A program made the translations under genes and the position numbers. From contig OY821741.1 of NCBI GenBank assembly GCA_963682055.1, forward strand, positions 20,141,211-20,205,210: 64,000 bases of DNA, given 5' to 3'. Source of the stretch: Primula veris. Taxonomy: Eukaryota > Streptophyta > Magnoliopsida > Ericales > Primulaceae. Below, piece by piece: positions 31,691 to 43,287 of this stretch. The notes below the pieces were generated by a model. It was not told where the DNA came from and ran no database searches. It saw nothing but the letters and a program-made list of their open reading frames with translations. How positions within the stretch are numbered: the first letter of the stretch is position 1; each line of letters begins with the position of its first letter.

Positions 31691-32528
31691 CTGCCCCACA
31701 ATAAATTCCAATATAAGATTGTTAGATATACATTCAACTACGATATCGTAGCTGAATGTAAATTTTTTTGGTGCATTTGTGCTTTATCCAAATAGGTGGT
31801 TGATTTAAGATTTTTATATATAAAAATTATCATGTACCACCATTTTGTTTATCTAGGCATTGTTTTCTACAATTTGGTGTTTATTTAATTTTTGGCATTG
31901 CTATTACATGTTTGCTCTAAATTTTGTGATTCAATCAATTATAACTATTAACCAATAAAGAAATGATTGTTAAGCTCTTGAAGCATATTTTCGGGAGAAT
32001 CATTCATTAGTATATAAAAACATACTTAATTTTCAAAACCCCAAATTATCAAGTATTGTTTAAGATTTGGTACATATAATGTATCATCATGTAGCATCAA
32101 AGGTAAAAAGAAAGAATAAAAAGAAGTAGAATCATGTAAAATATGTAGTAACATCATATAACATATGTACTAATCTTTAAAAGTGTTTCAGGGTCCGTGT
32201 TTTTGATAATTACGTACCATTTATATGTATTTTTTATATTTTCTCCATATTTTGCTTTATGAAGACATTCTTAAACAAAACTTATGTGTATAGTTTTCTA
32301 GTTACGTACCAAAAGAGTTACACTTACAAAAATACTTCTTGATACTCGTATTATAAATATTAAAAAAATGTCGGCTTATGAATTAAATTGTGTCCCTGCT
32401 GAACCAAAATCATGGCTCCGCCACCGGTCATGGTTGGATCTTTTCAGAACTATAATTTCCATTTGAAAACACATGAAAAAAGAAGTCTGGCTTATGCATT
32501 CATTTGCTAAATCTCTCTCTCCCTTTTT
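31691..32528. other. Non-coding AT-rich stretch
   Basis: Only notable content is the palindrome at 31729-31760. No coding frame, no LTR ends recognised for copia C. Confidence 0.5.
31729..31760. repeat. 32-bp near-perfect palindrome
   Basis: Arms TACATTCAACTACGAT and ATCGTAGCTGAATGTA are reverse complements with one mismatch and no spacer. Confidence 0.9.
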
Positions 32529-32710
32529 TGTTGAGATTATATCACTACTAATCCGGAATTATACAGTTAAATGTTTCGATATTTGTTTGTTGTAGCAGGA
32601 ACATAATATTTACATATTTTATTTCCTATTCTAGCTTGTATTAGTATTCTATAAATTGTATCATTATCATTCATTGGAATATATGAAAAATACAATTCTG
32701 TAAACCTACA
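32529..32710 (+). repeat. 5' LTR of copia A
   Basis: 182 bp, TG...CA, followed directly by TGGTACTAGAGCC, a mutated initiator Met tRNA primer site (32711-32723). Confidence 0.85.
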
Positions 32711-32737
32711 TGGTACTAGAGCCACCACAAAATCCTA

Positions 32738-32738
32738 T

Positions 32739-32780
<42 letters not shown>
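32738..32780. repeat. (TA)n microsatellite
   Basis: About 21 TA units in the copia A leader. Confidence 0.95.
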
Positions 32781-32785
<5 letters not shown>

Positions 32786-32873
32786 TTTTTCTGAATCGAA
32801 TTGAATCGGTCTCTCAATCATAATCATACATGGGTATTTAAAAATCTGTTGTTAGTGAAAAGCTTATTGAATC

Positions 32874-33694
32874 ATGTGGGACAAAATCTGTCCCTGTATT
32901 GTTCAATCGGAGAGTGTTTTTAATTTGGGAATCATGCTCAACGAATCGAATTATGATATTTGGTCTCAATTGGTGGAGATGCATATTGTTGAAAGGGAGA
33001 AACTAGCCTACATCCGTGGTAAGAAGAAGCAACCTGCAGAAACCGAAGATGGATAAGAAAAATGGTATGCCGAAAATCAAAAATTAAAAAGGTGGTTATT
33101 GATGTCGATGAGTCCAGAAATTATGAAGCGTTATTTACGCTTACCTACGCCCTACGAAATTTGGAGTGCTTTGTCAAATGCATTCTATGACGGAAGTGAT
33201 GAATTGCAAGTTTTTTCCTTGAACCAAAAGGCCTTCATTGCTAAACAAAATGGTAAACTCTATCTGACTATTATGGAGAATTAATAGAGGTTTTCTTGAG
33301 TTAGACCATCTTGATAAAGTGGTCATGAAAGACTGAAAAAATTGATGCATATTGAAAGTCTATTGAGCGACTTAGGGTACACATATTCCTTGCTGGATTA
33401 GACAGTGAATTCGAAAAAGTGTGTGGAGATATTCTATGCAAAGAAACAATTCCAGACTTAGATGGGTGTCATCTTTTGGTTTGAAGAGAAGCTGTTCGTA
33501 ATGCAACTTTGAAATGCATCCATTGCAATCGAATTGGTCATACAAAGATGCATTGTTACAAAGTTGTTGGATATCCTGAATGGTGGGATCACCATCGCGA
33601 TTCTCGAAAAAAGAACTACAACACTAATTCCACTATCGCAGTAGTTGTAAAATCATCAAAGGTAAAGCCATGGGAAAGGCTTCCGCGATGGTAA
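32874..33694 (+). pseudogene. Copia A gag
   Basis: In frame pieces: LNESNYDIWSQLVEMHI near 32940, KWYAENQKLKRWLLMSMSPEI, KRYLRLPTPYEIWSALSNAFYDGSDELQVFSLNQ (32874-33284 with one stop after AETEDG), later VHIFLAGLDSEFEKV near 33375, and a zinc knuckle CIHCNRIGHTKMHC at 33515-33556 followed by GYPEWWDHHRD. The order and motifs match UBN2-type gags of plant copia. Stops (after TEDG and IMEN) and a frameshift near 33320 inactivate it. Confidence 0.85.
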
Positions 33695-33708
33695 GGTTTT
33701 AAATGCAT

Positions 33709-34101
33709 GTACACTTGTTTCTAATAGTGCATGTATAATTGATTCGGGTGCTACAAATCACATGACATTTGATTCTAGACAAATCTTACCCCTTAACCCA
33801 TCATCACAAAGCTTTGTCTCTACTGCTAATGGTTCTCTAACCCAAGTTATTGGTGAAGGCTCTTTAAATCTCGTTAATACTTTAAGTTTAGACTCTGTTT
33901 TAGTTGTTCCATCTTTGTATTACAACCTTCTATTTGTTTCTCAAATAAGCAAAACTTTATCTTGTGTTGTAATATCATGGCCTGAATTTTGTGTATTTAA
34001 AGACATCAAAACGAAGCACATGATTGGATTTGGTATTAGGCGTGGGAAGCTCTATTACTTGGATTTGTCGCCTAAGAGTTCTGTGAAGCTAGTTCAAGCC
34101 T
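33709..34101 (+). pseudogene. Copia A protease and start of GAG-pre-integrase
   Basis: ACIIDSGATNHMT contains an intact D-S-G-A active site (Asp at 33741). STANGSLTQVIGEGS, VLVVPSLYYNLLFVSQI and RRGKLYYLDLS follow, as in the copia protease and the segment before integrase. It breaks off after VKLVQALK where the copia B LTR begins; the in-frame lysine-rich tail to 34202 is LTR sequence. The integrase is absent on both sides of copia B. Confidence 0.85.
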
Positions 34102-35150
34102 TGAAAAGTAAATACAGAAAAGTAAACAGTACTAAAATAAAAATACAGAAAGGTAAACAGTACAGAAAAGAAATGGTCAGAATGAAAAGGACTAAAAAAT
34201 AAATAACAGAAATATAAAAGAAGAGGCAACTGCTGAGCAGTTTCTCTTAAACAATATTTCCCGAACCACCTTTAAAGGTTTTTGGTTACGAGACTTTGTT
34301 CCCAAGGTACAACTTCTGTCTCAGAGTGGCTGGCATGGAAACCCGCACCGAACCACAGGTTGAGCTGTTGGTGGTGCGATTCTCTCTCTCTAATATGATG
34401 TTGTATGTTGTGTATGTGTGATTGTTGTGTCTGAAATGAGAGGGGGAGGGTTGCCTTTTATAGGCCTTCTTGAAACCGCAGCCATAATGATCATTCAATT
34501 CTGGAAGTTACACCCCCAGAATCCACTCACTTAATTTTTGAAACTGCTGCAATTTATCTCATTTATTCCTGGCGTTTCTATTGCTGGAAACTCTAGGGGC
34601 TGCTTTTGTATTTTATACAAAACTCCCTTTTCGGACCCAAGACCCAAGACCCGAGACATTCCCCAAATCCCAATCCCAATCCCAATCCCAAGCCCAAGCC
34701 CAAGCCCAAGCCCAAGCCCAATCCCATGCCCGCGCCCGTGCCCGCGACCCGAGACACGAGACACGAGCGAGCACGCATGTGTGGTACACACTAATACTCT
34801 TAGGTGTATGTGGACATGTTAGTTTAACAACTACATAGGTTGGTATTCTATATATATTGTAAAATTGACCCTCAATCTTCCAATTTGGGATTATTCTAAA
34901 TGGTTTTTCCATTACCATTTTGTTTTTCCAGAATTAAGCTTTCGAGAGCCCAACTTTGAAGCCGATTTTTATTCACACCCATTCTCCGAATAGGTCATGC
35001 GATATACCATTACGAAGCTCTTCACATGGGCTACTCAAATACGTTGAGTACGGTATAAACAACTCAGCGCTGTCACATGAAATAATGACTCGAAGTTAGT
35101 CCAATGACCATTCGGAAACACCCATGTTTATACATGTTTTTCCAACAATC
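34102..35150 (-). repeat. 3' LTR of copia B (outer end truncated)
   Basis: Shares GAAAAGTAAATACAGAAAAG...CCAACA with the 5' LTR. It holds about 400 bp (34330-34735) that the 5' LTR lacks. Open frames on both strands at 34531-34918 are created by its hexamer repeat. Confidence 0.8.
34638..34775. repeat. CCCAAG/CCCAAT hexamer array
   Basis: About ten uninterrupted hexamers CCCAAT and CCCAAG (34667-34726), flanked by CCCGAGAC and GCCCGCGCCCG variants. The 5' LTR has only the outer part near 40810-40850. Confidence 0.85.
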
Positions 35151-35467
35151 CCCCATATGAATGCAATTGGCTGAAAATAAAAATGCTCCTAAATGCATAC
35201 GAGAGAACCGCAAGAGTTCACTGCATAAGGACAGGTAGCGCGCACTTTGAACCTGCCGTAGTGACGTAAAATCTAATATGCTACTATTGGGTAGCCTTTA
35301 AGCCTTGGACCCTTTAGCGTTTGTGCATACCAGCGTATTTTCAAGTCAAGGGTGTCCTGACTCACCCCTCTCGACCTTCGAGATACTTGTTTTCATTAAG
35401 AGCCTCATGCTCACTCTTAAGATGGTCTAGGTCTATCACTCTTTCATCCTAGAAATGGGTTGGGAAC
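35151..35467 (-). other. Copia B PPT and 3' UTR
   Basis: Minus strand ATATGGGGGAT abuts the LTR start TGTTGGAAAAAC. The rest is non-coding between the RNase H stop and the PPT. Confidence 0.75.
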
Positions 35468-37474
35468 TTAAGTTCCCGAGTGCTTTGTTCGGTCACCCCC
35501 ACAGTTCAGTTTTCCCATTGAACCTGACGCTGGAGAATCCAATTCAGGTTGGGTTGCCTCTGAGGAGGTTTCCAGTTTGATGGGCTTCAACCCCATTCCC
35601 CTCGATAAAACTTCAACTCCTACCCGAGTCAAGCCTTTTGTAAATGGATCCGCAATATTGTCATTAGATCTCACAAAATCTAATGTCACCACACCGTTAG
35701 CTAACAATTCTCTTACGGATTTATGCCTCCAACGAATGTGTCGAGACTTTCCATTATACATATGATCCTGTGCCCGCCCAATAGCCGACTGACTATCGCA
35801 GTGCATGCTTATTGCTGGGACAGGTTTCGGCCACATTGGAATTCCTTCCAAAAAGTTTCTCAGCCAGTCAGCCTCTTCTGTAGCTAGATCCAACGCTATG
35901 AACTCGGATTCCATAGTTGATCTGGCTATGCAGGTCTGCTTGAATGATCTCCACGAGACAGCTGCTCCTTTCATCACGAACACATATCCGCTAGTGGATC
36001 TTGTACTGTTTGAATCCGAGACCCAGTTTGCATCAGAATACCCTTCCAGTATAGCTGGATATCTGGTATAATGCAACCCTCGGTCGGCTGTGTACCTCAT
36101 GTATCTGAGAAGTCTCATGATGGCCTTCCAGTGTTCCTCATTGGGATTACTGGTGTACCTACTCAGTCTACTTACTGAGTTGGCTATGTCTGGTCTAGTA
36201 CAGTTCATGACGTACATCAGACTTCCTATTATTCGAGAATATTCCAATTGTCTCACACTCTCCCCAAAATTCTTTTTCAGGGTGGTTGAGATCTCTATCG
36301 GAGTTCTGGATGTAGCTCTACTATCTTTATCAAATTTGTCAAGCATCTTCTTGACATAGTGAGTTTGAGATAGCGTATATCCATCTGATGTCTTGGTAAT
36401 TTTCATTCCAAGTATTACATCAGCGACACCCAAATCTTTCATCTCGAATTTTTGTGACAACATTTTCTTAGTGGAGTTGATGTTATGAATACTCCCTATT
36501 ATAATCATGTCATCTACATAGAGGCAGACTACCACGTAGTCTTTTTCATTTCCTTTTACATAGACGCATTTGTCACATTCGTTGATCCGAAAACCGTTTG
36601 ATAGCATCACTCTATCAAATTTTTCATGCCATTGTTTAGGTGCTTGTTTAAGTCCATATAAGGATTTCACAAGTTTACACACCTTGTCCGCTTTACCTGG
36701 AACTACAAACCCATCCGGTTGTTCCATGTAAATCTCCTCTTCTAGTTCACCATTCAAGAATGCCGTTTTAACATCCATTTGATGTCTTTCCAGATCGAAC
36801 AGTTCCGCGAGAGCAATGACTATCCGGATTGACGTCTTCCTGGAGACAGGAGCATAAGTGTCGAAATAGTCGACACCTTCGGTTTGTCTAAAACCTTTTA
36901 CTACAAGCCTCGCCTTGTATTTCTCGATTGTTCCATCAAGCTTTCTCTTCCTCTTGAAGATCCACTTGTGTCCTAGGGGCTTACACCCGGGTGGTAGATC
37001 CACTAGTTCCCAAGTGTGATTTTGTAAGATCGATTCAACCTCATTGTTGATCGCCTCCTCCCAATATTGGGCTTCCGGGGATGACATTGCTTGATTGAAT
37101 GTCGCCGGTTCGCTTTCTATCATGAAGGTTACAAAATCTGGACCGAAAGATGTTTCCTTTCTAGCCCTTTTACTACGTCGAGGCTCTTCTTCTTCTTCCT
37201 CCAACGGTTCACTTGCCCCCACATTTTCCTCACTGTTTGACTCCTCAGTCTCTACAGTTATGGAAGACTTGCGGGAAAATATCTCCTCGAAGAAAGAAGC
37301 TTCCCGAGCTTCGATGATAGTATCTACATGCACATCGGGATTATCCGACTTGTGCACAAGAAAACGATAAGCACTACTGTTGTGTGCTATCCTATGAAGA
37401 CACAGTCTACCATCTTTGGCCCTATTCTTGTTCTTTTCGGAAGCGAGACAAGGACCTTCACAAGACAACCCCAA
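35468..37474 (-). pseudogene. Copia B reverse transcriptase and RNase H
   Basis: A 668-codon frame. After a linker ([12 protein letters not shown] near 95-105) the RT domain runs from [12 protein letters not shown] to about residue 420: [45 protein letters not shown] and the active site YVDDM (YVDD at 36509-36520). RNase H follows: [39 protein letters not shown], and the end [19 protein letters not shown]. All catalytic motifs are present and the domain order is normal. The start shown is not a real start: the frame continues from integrase after a one-base shift near 37400-37470. The product would copy element RNA in cytoplasmic particles. Confidence 0.9.
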
Positions 37475-37953
37475 ACCCTTAAGAATTTATAGCTCGGCCG
37501 ATGGCCTTTCCATAGTTCATAAGGTGCTTTATCACGCTTCTTATGCGGTAGCTTGTTCAATACATAGTTGGCGGAAAGCAGCGCTTCCCCCCACATGTTC
37601 TGAGGTAACCCATAACTTATTAACATAGTATTCATCATTTCCTTGAGCGTCCTATTCTTACGCTCGGCAACCCCATTCTGCTCCGGAGAGTATGGGGCTG
37701 TGGTTTGATGTACAATGCCACTTTCTGCGCATATCTGAGCAAACGGTGCCTCATATTCACCGCCTCTATCACTCCTCAACATTTTAATCTTTTTATTGAG
37801 TTGATTTTCTATTTCGGTCTTATAAAGAGCGAATTTTTCTACCGCTTCGTCTTTACTTCTCATTAAGTAGACATAGCCGTATCTAGTACAGTCATCTATA
37901 AATGTGATGAATAATTTTTTCCTCCTCGCGTTTGTATAAACTTTAAGTCGCAT
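37387..37953 (-). pseudogene. Copia B integrase core
   Basis: 188 codons with [18 protein letters not shown] (first Asp), KMLRSDRGGEYE (second Asp) and SPEQNGVAERKNRTLKEM (Glu), the complete D-D-E set, then LPHKKRDKAPYELWKGH and LRVWGCL. The upstream HHCC end ([20 protein letters not shown]) lies in another frame at 37950-38045. Two one-base shifts, near 38045 and near 37930, separate it from protease, and one more from RT. Nonfunctional as it stands, though the active site is intact. Confidence 0.9.
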
Positions 37954-38040
37954 ACATCCGTGTGTATTAGACCGAGAGGTTTAGTACTTCGTTCAATATG
38001 TTGATACGAAGACTTGGTTAATTTTGCCTCAACACAAATC

Positions 38041-38709
38041 TCACATTTGTTGTTTATTGAAGACAAAACTTGGTAGTAAATTTAGTGATATTAATTTCTT
38101 CATTGAATTAGTATTCACATGACCTAATCTACCATGCCATAAATTAAATGAATCACAAGAATAAGCAAATGAAGTTTTATTGGCCACTTGGGCAACATTA
38201 ACGATTACATTATTCTTGGTATTGGCCTCAGCCTTAGTACCCTCAATAGCTAACTCGGCTTTAGGAGCCGGAGTACCAACATTTAATTTAAACATGATGT
38301 TGGTCATATAGCCATGGCCTACGTACATTCCATTTAAGGTGATTACAATTTTAGCAGATTCAAATACAAGTTTGAATCCTTTGTTCACCATCACGGACCC
38401 GGAAAGCAGATTCTTGCAAATTTCCGGCACATGGAGCACGCCATTCAATGTTAGCTCCTTTCCCGATGTTATCTTCAGCAGCACGGTTCCTTTTCCTTCC
38501 ACCCTGGAAGTAGCCGAGTTCCCCATGAAGCAGCTCTCATTGTCCACGGCCGTATAGGTCTTGAACATCCATTTGCTGGCACATATGTGAGTAGTGGCGC
38601 CTCTGTTCAGCCACCATTCCTTTGGGTTGCTCCCCACCAGGTTCACCTCCGAGACCACAGCACTCAGGTGCATATAGTCCTGTCCAGCATCATCTCCTCC
38701 CTCAGCCAC
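38041..38709 (-). pseudogene. Copia B protease and GAG-pre-integrase
   Basis: 222 codons. The active site reads WWLNRGATTHIC where the family has WW(L/V)DSGATTHIC. The catalytic Asp is Asn and the Ser is Arg, so proteolysis would be lost. Downstream ELTLNGVLHVPEICKNLLSG and FNLWHGRLGHVN (GAG-pre-integrase) are typical. The frame ends where a one-base shift leads to CEICVEA. Upstream it is separated from gag by the slipped G-run. Confidence 0.85.
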
Positions 38710-39788
38710 ATTTGCCTGAGCAGGTGCCCTCTTCCTCCCTTTCCCTTGGAACTTCCTCCTTGGGCGGGGGGGGGGGGGGGGGGGGGTTTGGGCTTGTCAA
38801 TGCGCATCTTACAATCTGCGGCACGATGGCCCGGTTTGTTGCACACAAAGCAATCTCCCATGAATTTCTTCTTGAGAGAAGCACCGACACTGCTGTCAAA
38901 GCGTTTCTGCTTAGACACAGCGTCCTCAACCACATGGGTCTTGGCAACTGCGTTGCCTGCTCCGCCACCGCCTTTCCTTCCGGATCGGCGGTTGCTTTGC
39001 TCAACATTGAGCCTCTCAATGAGTGCCTCCAAGGTCATAGCCTTTCGCTTGTGTTTCAGGTAGTTTTGAAACTCTTTCCAAGAAGGTGGCAGTTTCTCAA
39101 TCATTAATGCCACTTGGAAAGGTTCGTTGATAACTAGCCCCTCAACCTCAAGCCTATGGTATATGAGTTGGAGTTCCTCAACCTGCTCGATAACACTCTT
39201 CCCATCAGTCATCATGTACTCATGAAATTCCGTGACGACAAATTTCTTTGCGCCAGCGTTATTCACTTTGTACTTTCTTTCGAGAGACTCCCAAAGCTCC
39301 TTTGCAGAAGCCTTGGGCTCGAATACACTGAAGAGAGTGTCATCCAGAGCACACAGGATGTAGTTCTGGCATAGGTAGTCGCCGTTTTTCCACGCTTCCA
39401 CCGCCGAAACCGTCTGCACGTCCTCATCGTCCTCGCTAAGGATGGGTGCAGACTCCTTGAGAAAGCGGGTAAGGTTAAGGGCAGTTAAATAAAACAGCAT
39501 TTTTTGCTGCCAACGTTTGAAGTTGTTGCCCCTAAACTTTTCCGGTTTCTCTAGATGAGAGGTTGGAAACATTGCCCCTAAACTTTGCCCTTGCCGCAGC
39601 CACAAGCGTTGCCTTGGCCGCAGCCTTAGCAGCAGCCTGTGCTGCGGCCGCAGCCGCAGCCATAGCATCGGCCTCTGCCGCAGCGGCATCGGCCGCAGTC
39701 TTTGCCACAGCAGCTTCGGTCTCAGCCTGAGCCTAAGCTGAGCCCCCCCACTCGCAGCGCTCGCAATGTTATGGCTACTGCCAATCAC
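38664..39788 (-). pseudogene. Copia B gag
   Basis: 374-codon frame. Residues 73-270 are the UBN2-type capsid: LEKPEKFRGNNFKRWQQKM, CQNYILCALDD, ELWESLERKY, IEKLPPSWKEFQNYLKHK and LIERLNVEQ. A zinc knuckle with C313, C316, H321 and C326 follows, then a proline run encoded by a G homopolymer (21 G at 38766-38786 on the plus strand). Slippage in that run separates gag from protease. Residues 1-70 read Arg/Leu-rich, but in another frame the same GC-rich DNA (39590-39740) encodes an alanine-rich tract. This implies a second shift, and the true start is uncertain. Confidence 0.85.
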
Positions 39789-40198
39789 AACTGCGCCCTA
39801 CACGTTTTCCGAAGAAATGGTGGGTATTTGATCCTCATTAGTCATCTGAAATGACAATATAAAATGATTTAGTTTCTCGTAAGAAAACTAATATTCTTAA
39901 TCGTAAATACTAATTATAACTTAATTAGTTTGCTTCAAAAGAATAAAACAATTAAAAAGTAGATTCTAGCGTGAAAATCAAATCACTTTTGATTTCACTA
40001 AGAACTCCTTTTATATAATATTCTAGAATTAAAAGATTAAAACCAATTCGGATTTATTCTCTTTGCAAATTTCAATTTCTAGTAAACTAGCAATGATTTT
40101 GCAAGAATAAAAAACCGAGACGTCAACAAAACAAAATAAAAAGAAAAATCCTTTTCTTTTCAAAAATAGTAAAACCAAATAATAATATTGTTTAAGAT
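39789..40198 (-). other. Copia B 5' leader
   Basis: Non-coding, AT-rich. No canonical initiator Met tRNA primer site is seen after the LTR end (minus strand ATCTTAAACAATATT). Confidence 0.6.
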
Positions 40199-41226
40199 TG
40201 TTGGTTTTGGTACTATTTCGAAAACAATAATTGAAAGGACAATAATTAAAAGACAGAAACGCAATGGAAATAACAATTTATTTCTCACAATTGGAATATA
40301 AATTACAATTCCTGACTTGTACAGAATTTAAATTACACAAATTAAATTCCAGACAGATTTAATATAAATTATTAAACTGATGGACTGTATTGTAATTGTT
40401 TGAAACTGTCCGACAGAATAGTATAATTACTAACTGCTGGACTGTTTAACAATTAAAGAAAACTGCCAGAACAGAATAGTATAATTACTAAACTGCTTGA
40501 CTGTTTCTGTAAATAAAAGAAATTACAGAACTGAATTATAAAATTACAGAATGTAAATTACATAATAGGAAAAGACTGAAAAGTAAATACAGAAAAGTAA
40601 ACAGTACTGAAATGAAAATACAGAAAGGTAAACAGTACAGAAAAGAAATGGACAGAATGAAAAGGACTAAAAAATAAATAACAGCAATATAAAAGAAGAG
40701 GCAACTGCTGAGCAGTTTTCCTTAAACAATATTTCCCGAACCACCTTTAAAGGTTTCTGGTTTCGGGACTTTGTTCCCAAGGGTACAACTTCTGTCTCAG
40801 AGTGGCTCGTATGCCCGCGCCCGCGACCCGAGACACGAGACACGAGCGAGTGCGCGTGTGTGGTACACACTAATACTCTTAGGTTTATGTGGACATGTTA
40901 GTTTAACAACTACATGGGTTGGTATTCTATATACATTGTAAAATTAACCCTCAATCTTCCAATATGGGATTATTCTAAATGGTTTTTCCATTACCATTTC
41001 CTTTTTCCAGAATTAAGCTTTCGAGAGCCCAACTTTGAAGCCGATTTGTATTCACACCCATTCTCCGAATAGGTCATGCGATATACCGTTACGAAGCTCG
41101 TCACACGGGCTACTCAAACACGTTGAGTATGGTATAAACAACTCAGCGCTGTCGCATGAAATAATGACTCGAAGTTGGTCCAGTGACCATTCGGAAACAC
41201 CCATGTTTATACATGTTTTTCCAACA
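40199..41226 (-). repeat. 5' LTR of copia B
   Basis: Plus-strand TGTTGGTTTTGG (40199) to TTTTTCCAACA (41226). Contains imperfect repeats of CAGAATAGTATAATTACTAA near 40416 and 40476. It lacks the 400-bp block with the hexamer array. Confidence 0.75.
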
Positions 41227-43005
41227 GTTTTATTGGGGGTCAAGATAATCCAATAGAGAATAACATTTATCAAACTGATATAACTCTAGAGTTTAATGAA
41301 ATGTTGGATAATAATGATAATCATGAAGCTGAACAGATTACTATGGAAATTGCAAATAAAGAACGGGCATCTCCGACACACAACTAATACCAAACCAATC
41401 ACCTGCTTCAGATGTTCACGATTTAGTGTTGGAACCATCTAAGAGGCAGTTACTTTAGCACGACACGAGAGGTATTTCTAAGTCCACATATGAACTTGAA
41501 CTGACTAGTAAAGCCAAATATCCTATGAGTAATTATGTTTCTAACCATCGCTTGTCAGGATCAAATATGTCATTTGTGAGTCTATTATCTGTTATATCTA
41601 TTCCTAAAAATATGCAGGATGCCTTAAATGATCGGAGATGGAAAGAAGGTATGAATGAGAAGATAAACTCCTTGTAGAAAAATGGAACATGGGAACTCGT
41701 TGAACTTCCACCTGGTAAATAACCAGTTGTATGTCGATGGATTTACACCGTGGAATACAAAGATGATGGAGAAATTGAACATTTTAAAGCAAGCCTGGTA
41801 GCGAAAGGATACTCTCAAACCTACGGAATTGACTACACCGAAACGGTTGCACCAGTAGCAAAAATTAACACAGTCCGAGTTTTGTTATCTTTAGCTGCAA
41901 ACTTGGACTGGCCATTACATCAATTGGATGTGAAGAATGTGTTTCTACATGGAGAATTGACTGAATACGTCTATATAGATCTCCCTCCTATATTAGAACC
42001 TCCAACTAATCGAAAAGTGTGAAGGTTTAAAAAGTCATTATATGGCTTGAAACAATCCCCAAGAGCGTGGTTTGGACGATTTACTAAATATATAATAGCC
42101 TTTGGATACCATCAAAGGAATGCAGACCACACTTTATCTCTTAAGAAACATCAAAATAAGATTAATGCACTCATTATTTATGTTGATGATATGTTGGTCA
42201 CATGAAATGATGATGGAGAGAGAAAAACTCTGCAAAATTACTTGTCCAAAGTATTTGAAATGAAAGACATGGGAAATTTGAAATACTTTCTTGGGATCGA
42301 AGTGTCTCATTCTACTAAAGGTATTTTCCTATCTCAAAAAAAATATACATTAGATCTATTGCGAGAAACTAGCATGTCGGATTGTCATCTGGCGGAAACA
42401 CCCGTATAAGAAGGTTTAAAGTTATGTGTAGAGTCTAACCAAGTACTGACCAATAAGGAAAGATATCAAAGGCTTGTAAAAAAATTGATGTAATTAGCGC
42501 ACACTTGGCCAGACTTGGCATACGCATTGAGTATCGTTAGCCAGTTTATGGATAATCGTGGTGAGAAACACATGGATGCAGGTACTCGAATTCTGAGGTA
42601 CCTTACCTGCTCCGGGAAAAGGAATTTTGTTTATGAAAAATGTAAGTCATCAAAACATAGATGCATATACTGATGCCGATTGGACTGGAGCTATAGATGA
42701 TAGACGATCAACGCCTGGTTACTTTACCTTTGTGGGCGGTAACCTTGTTATGTGGAAAAGAAAGAAGCAAAACGTTGTTGCTCGTTCAAGTGCAAATGCT
42801 GAGTTCAGAGGTCTGGCCATTGGATTATACGAAATATTGTGGCTGCGACTTCTATTAATGACTTGGGTTATGAACCTCGATAACCAATTCAACTATATTC
42901 TGACAGTAAGGCAACATGTGATATCATCCGTAATCCAGTTCAACATGATTGAACAAAGCATGTAGAGATAGGCAGATTTTCATTAAGGAGAAGTTGGATG
43001 AAAAA
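41227..43005 (+). pseudogene. Copia A RT and RNase H
   Basis: Plus strand with at least six in-frame stops. WELVELPPGK and [27 protein letters not shown] near 41690-41820, [55 protein letters not shown] (YVDD at 42179-42190), MKDMGNLKYFLGIEV and AHTWPDLAYALSIVSQF. Then RNase H: YTDADWTGAIDDRRSTPGYFTFVGGNLVMWKRKKQ and VVARSSANAEFRGLA. The C-terminal half of RNase H is frameshifted near 42960 (HVEIGRFSLRRSW). All RT motifs are recognisable but the gene is dead. Confidence 0.9.
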
Positions 43006-43105
43006 TTTCTGGAGTTGCCTAAGATACGATCTTAGGACCAGTTGGCTGACATGTTCCGAGACAAGTTGGGTATGTATGACATCTACGCCCCAACTTTAGG
43101 AAGAG

Positions 43106-43287
43106 TGTTGAGATTATATCCCTACTAATCCGGGATTGTACACTTAAATGTTTCTATATATGTTTTCTCTAATTAGGGACACAATATTTACATATTTCAT
43201 TTGCTATTCTAGCTTGTATAGTATTCTATAAGTTGTATCATCATCATTCATTGGAATATATGAAAAATACAATTTTGTAAACCTACA
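43106..43287 (+). repeat. 3' LTR of copia A
   Basis: 182 bp, same length as the 5' LTR with scattered substitutions (about 10 per cent by eye), so this element is much older than the SIRE-like one. Confidence 0.85.

Larger units (their letters stand above)
34102..41226 (-). mobile_element. Copia B, nested in copia A
   Basis: Minus-strand copia element: 5' LTR 40199-41226, gag, protease, integrase, RT and RNase H, PPT near 35151-35160, 3' LTR 34102-35150. LTRs begin TGTTGG and end CCAACA where intact. The outer end of the 3' LTR is missing together with copia A integrase, which points to one deletion at the left junction. No target duplication can be read for that reason. This is the best preserved element in the window. 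Confidence 0.85.
32529..43287 (+). mobile_element. Copia A, complete by its ends but interrupted and decayed
   Basis: Two 182-bp LTRs in the same orientation (32529-32710 and 43106-43287), both TGTTGAGATTATATC...AACCTACA. Flanks TTTTT and ATTTT make a poor possible target duplication. It carries gag and protease before, and RT and RNase H after, the nested copia B (34102-41226). Integrase is missing. Multiple stops show it is inactive. An inverted copy of its 3' end lies at 54226-55545. Confidence 0.85.

Noticed and set aside
34531..34918. Several overlapping frames on both strands with (PS), (QAQ), (NPKP) or (GLGL) repeats
   Set aside because: All come from one hexamer array in the copia B LTR.
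35577..39107. Plus-strand frames of 62-161 codons inside copia B
   Set aside because: Antisense shadows of minus-strand gag, protease, integrase and RT.
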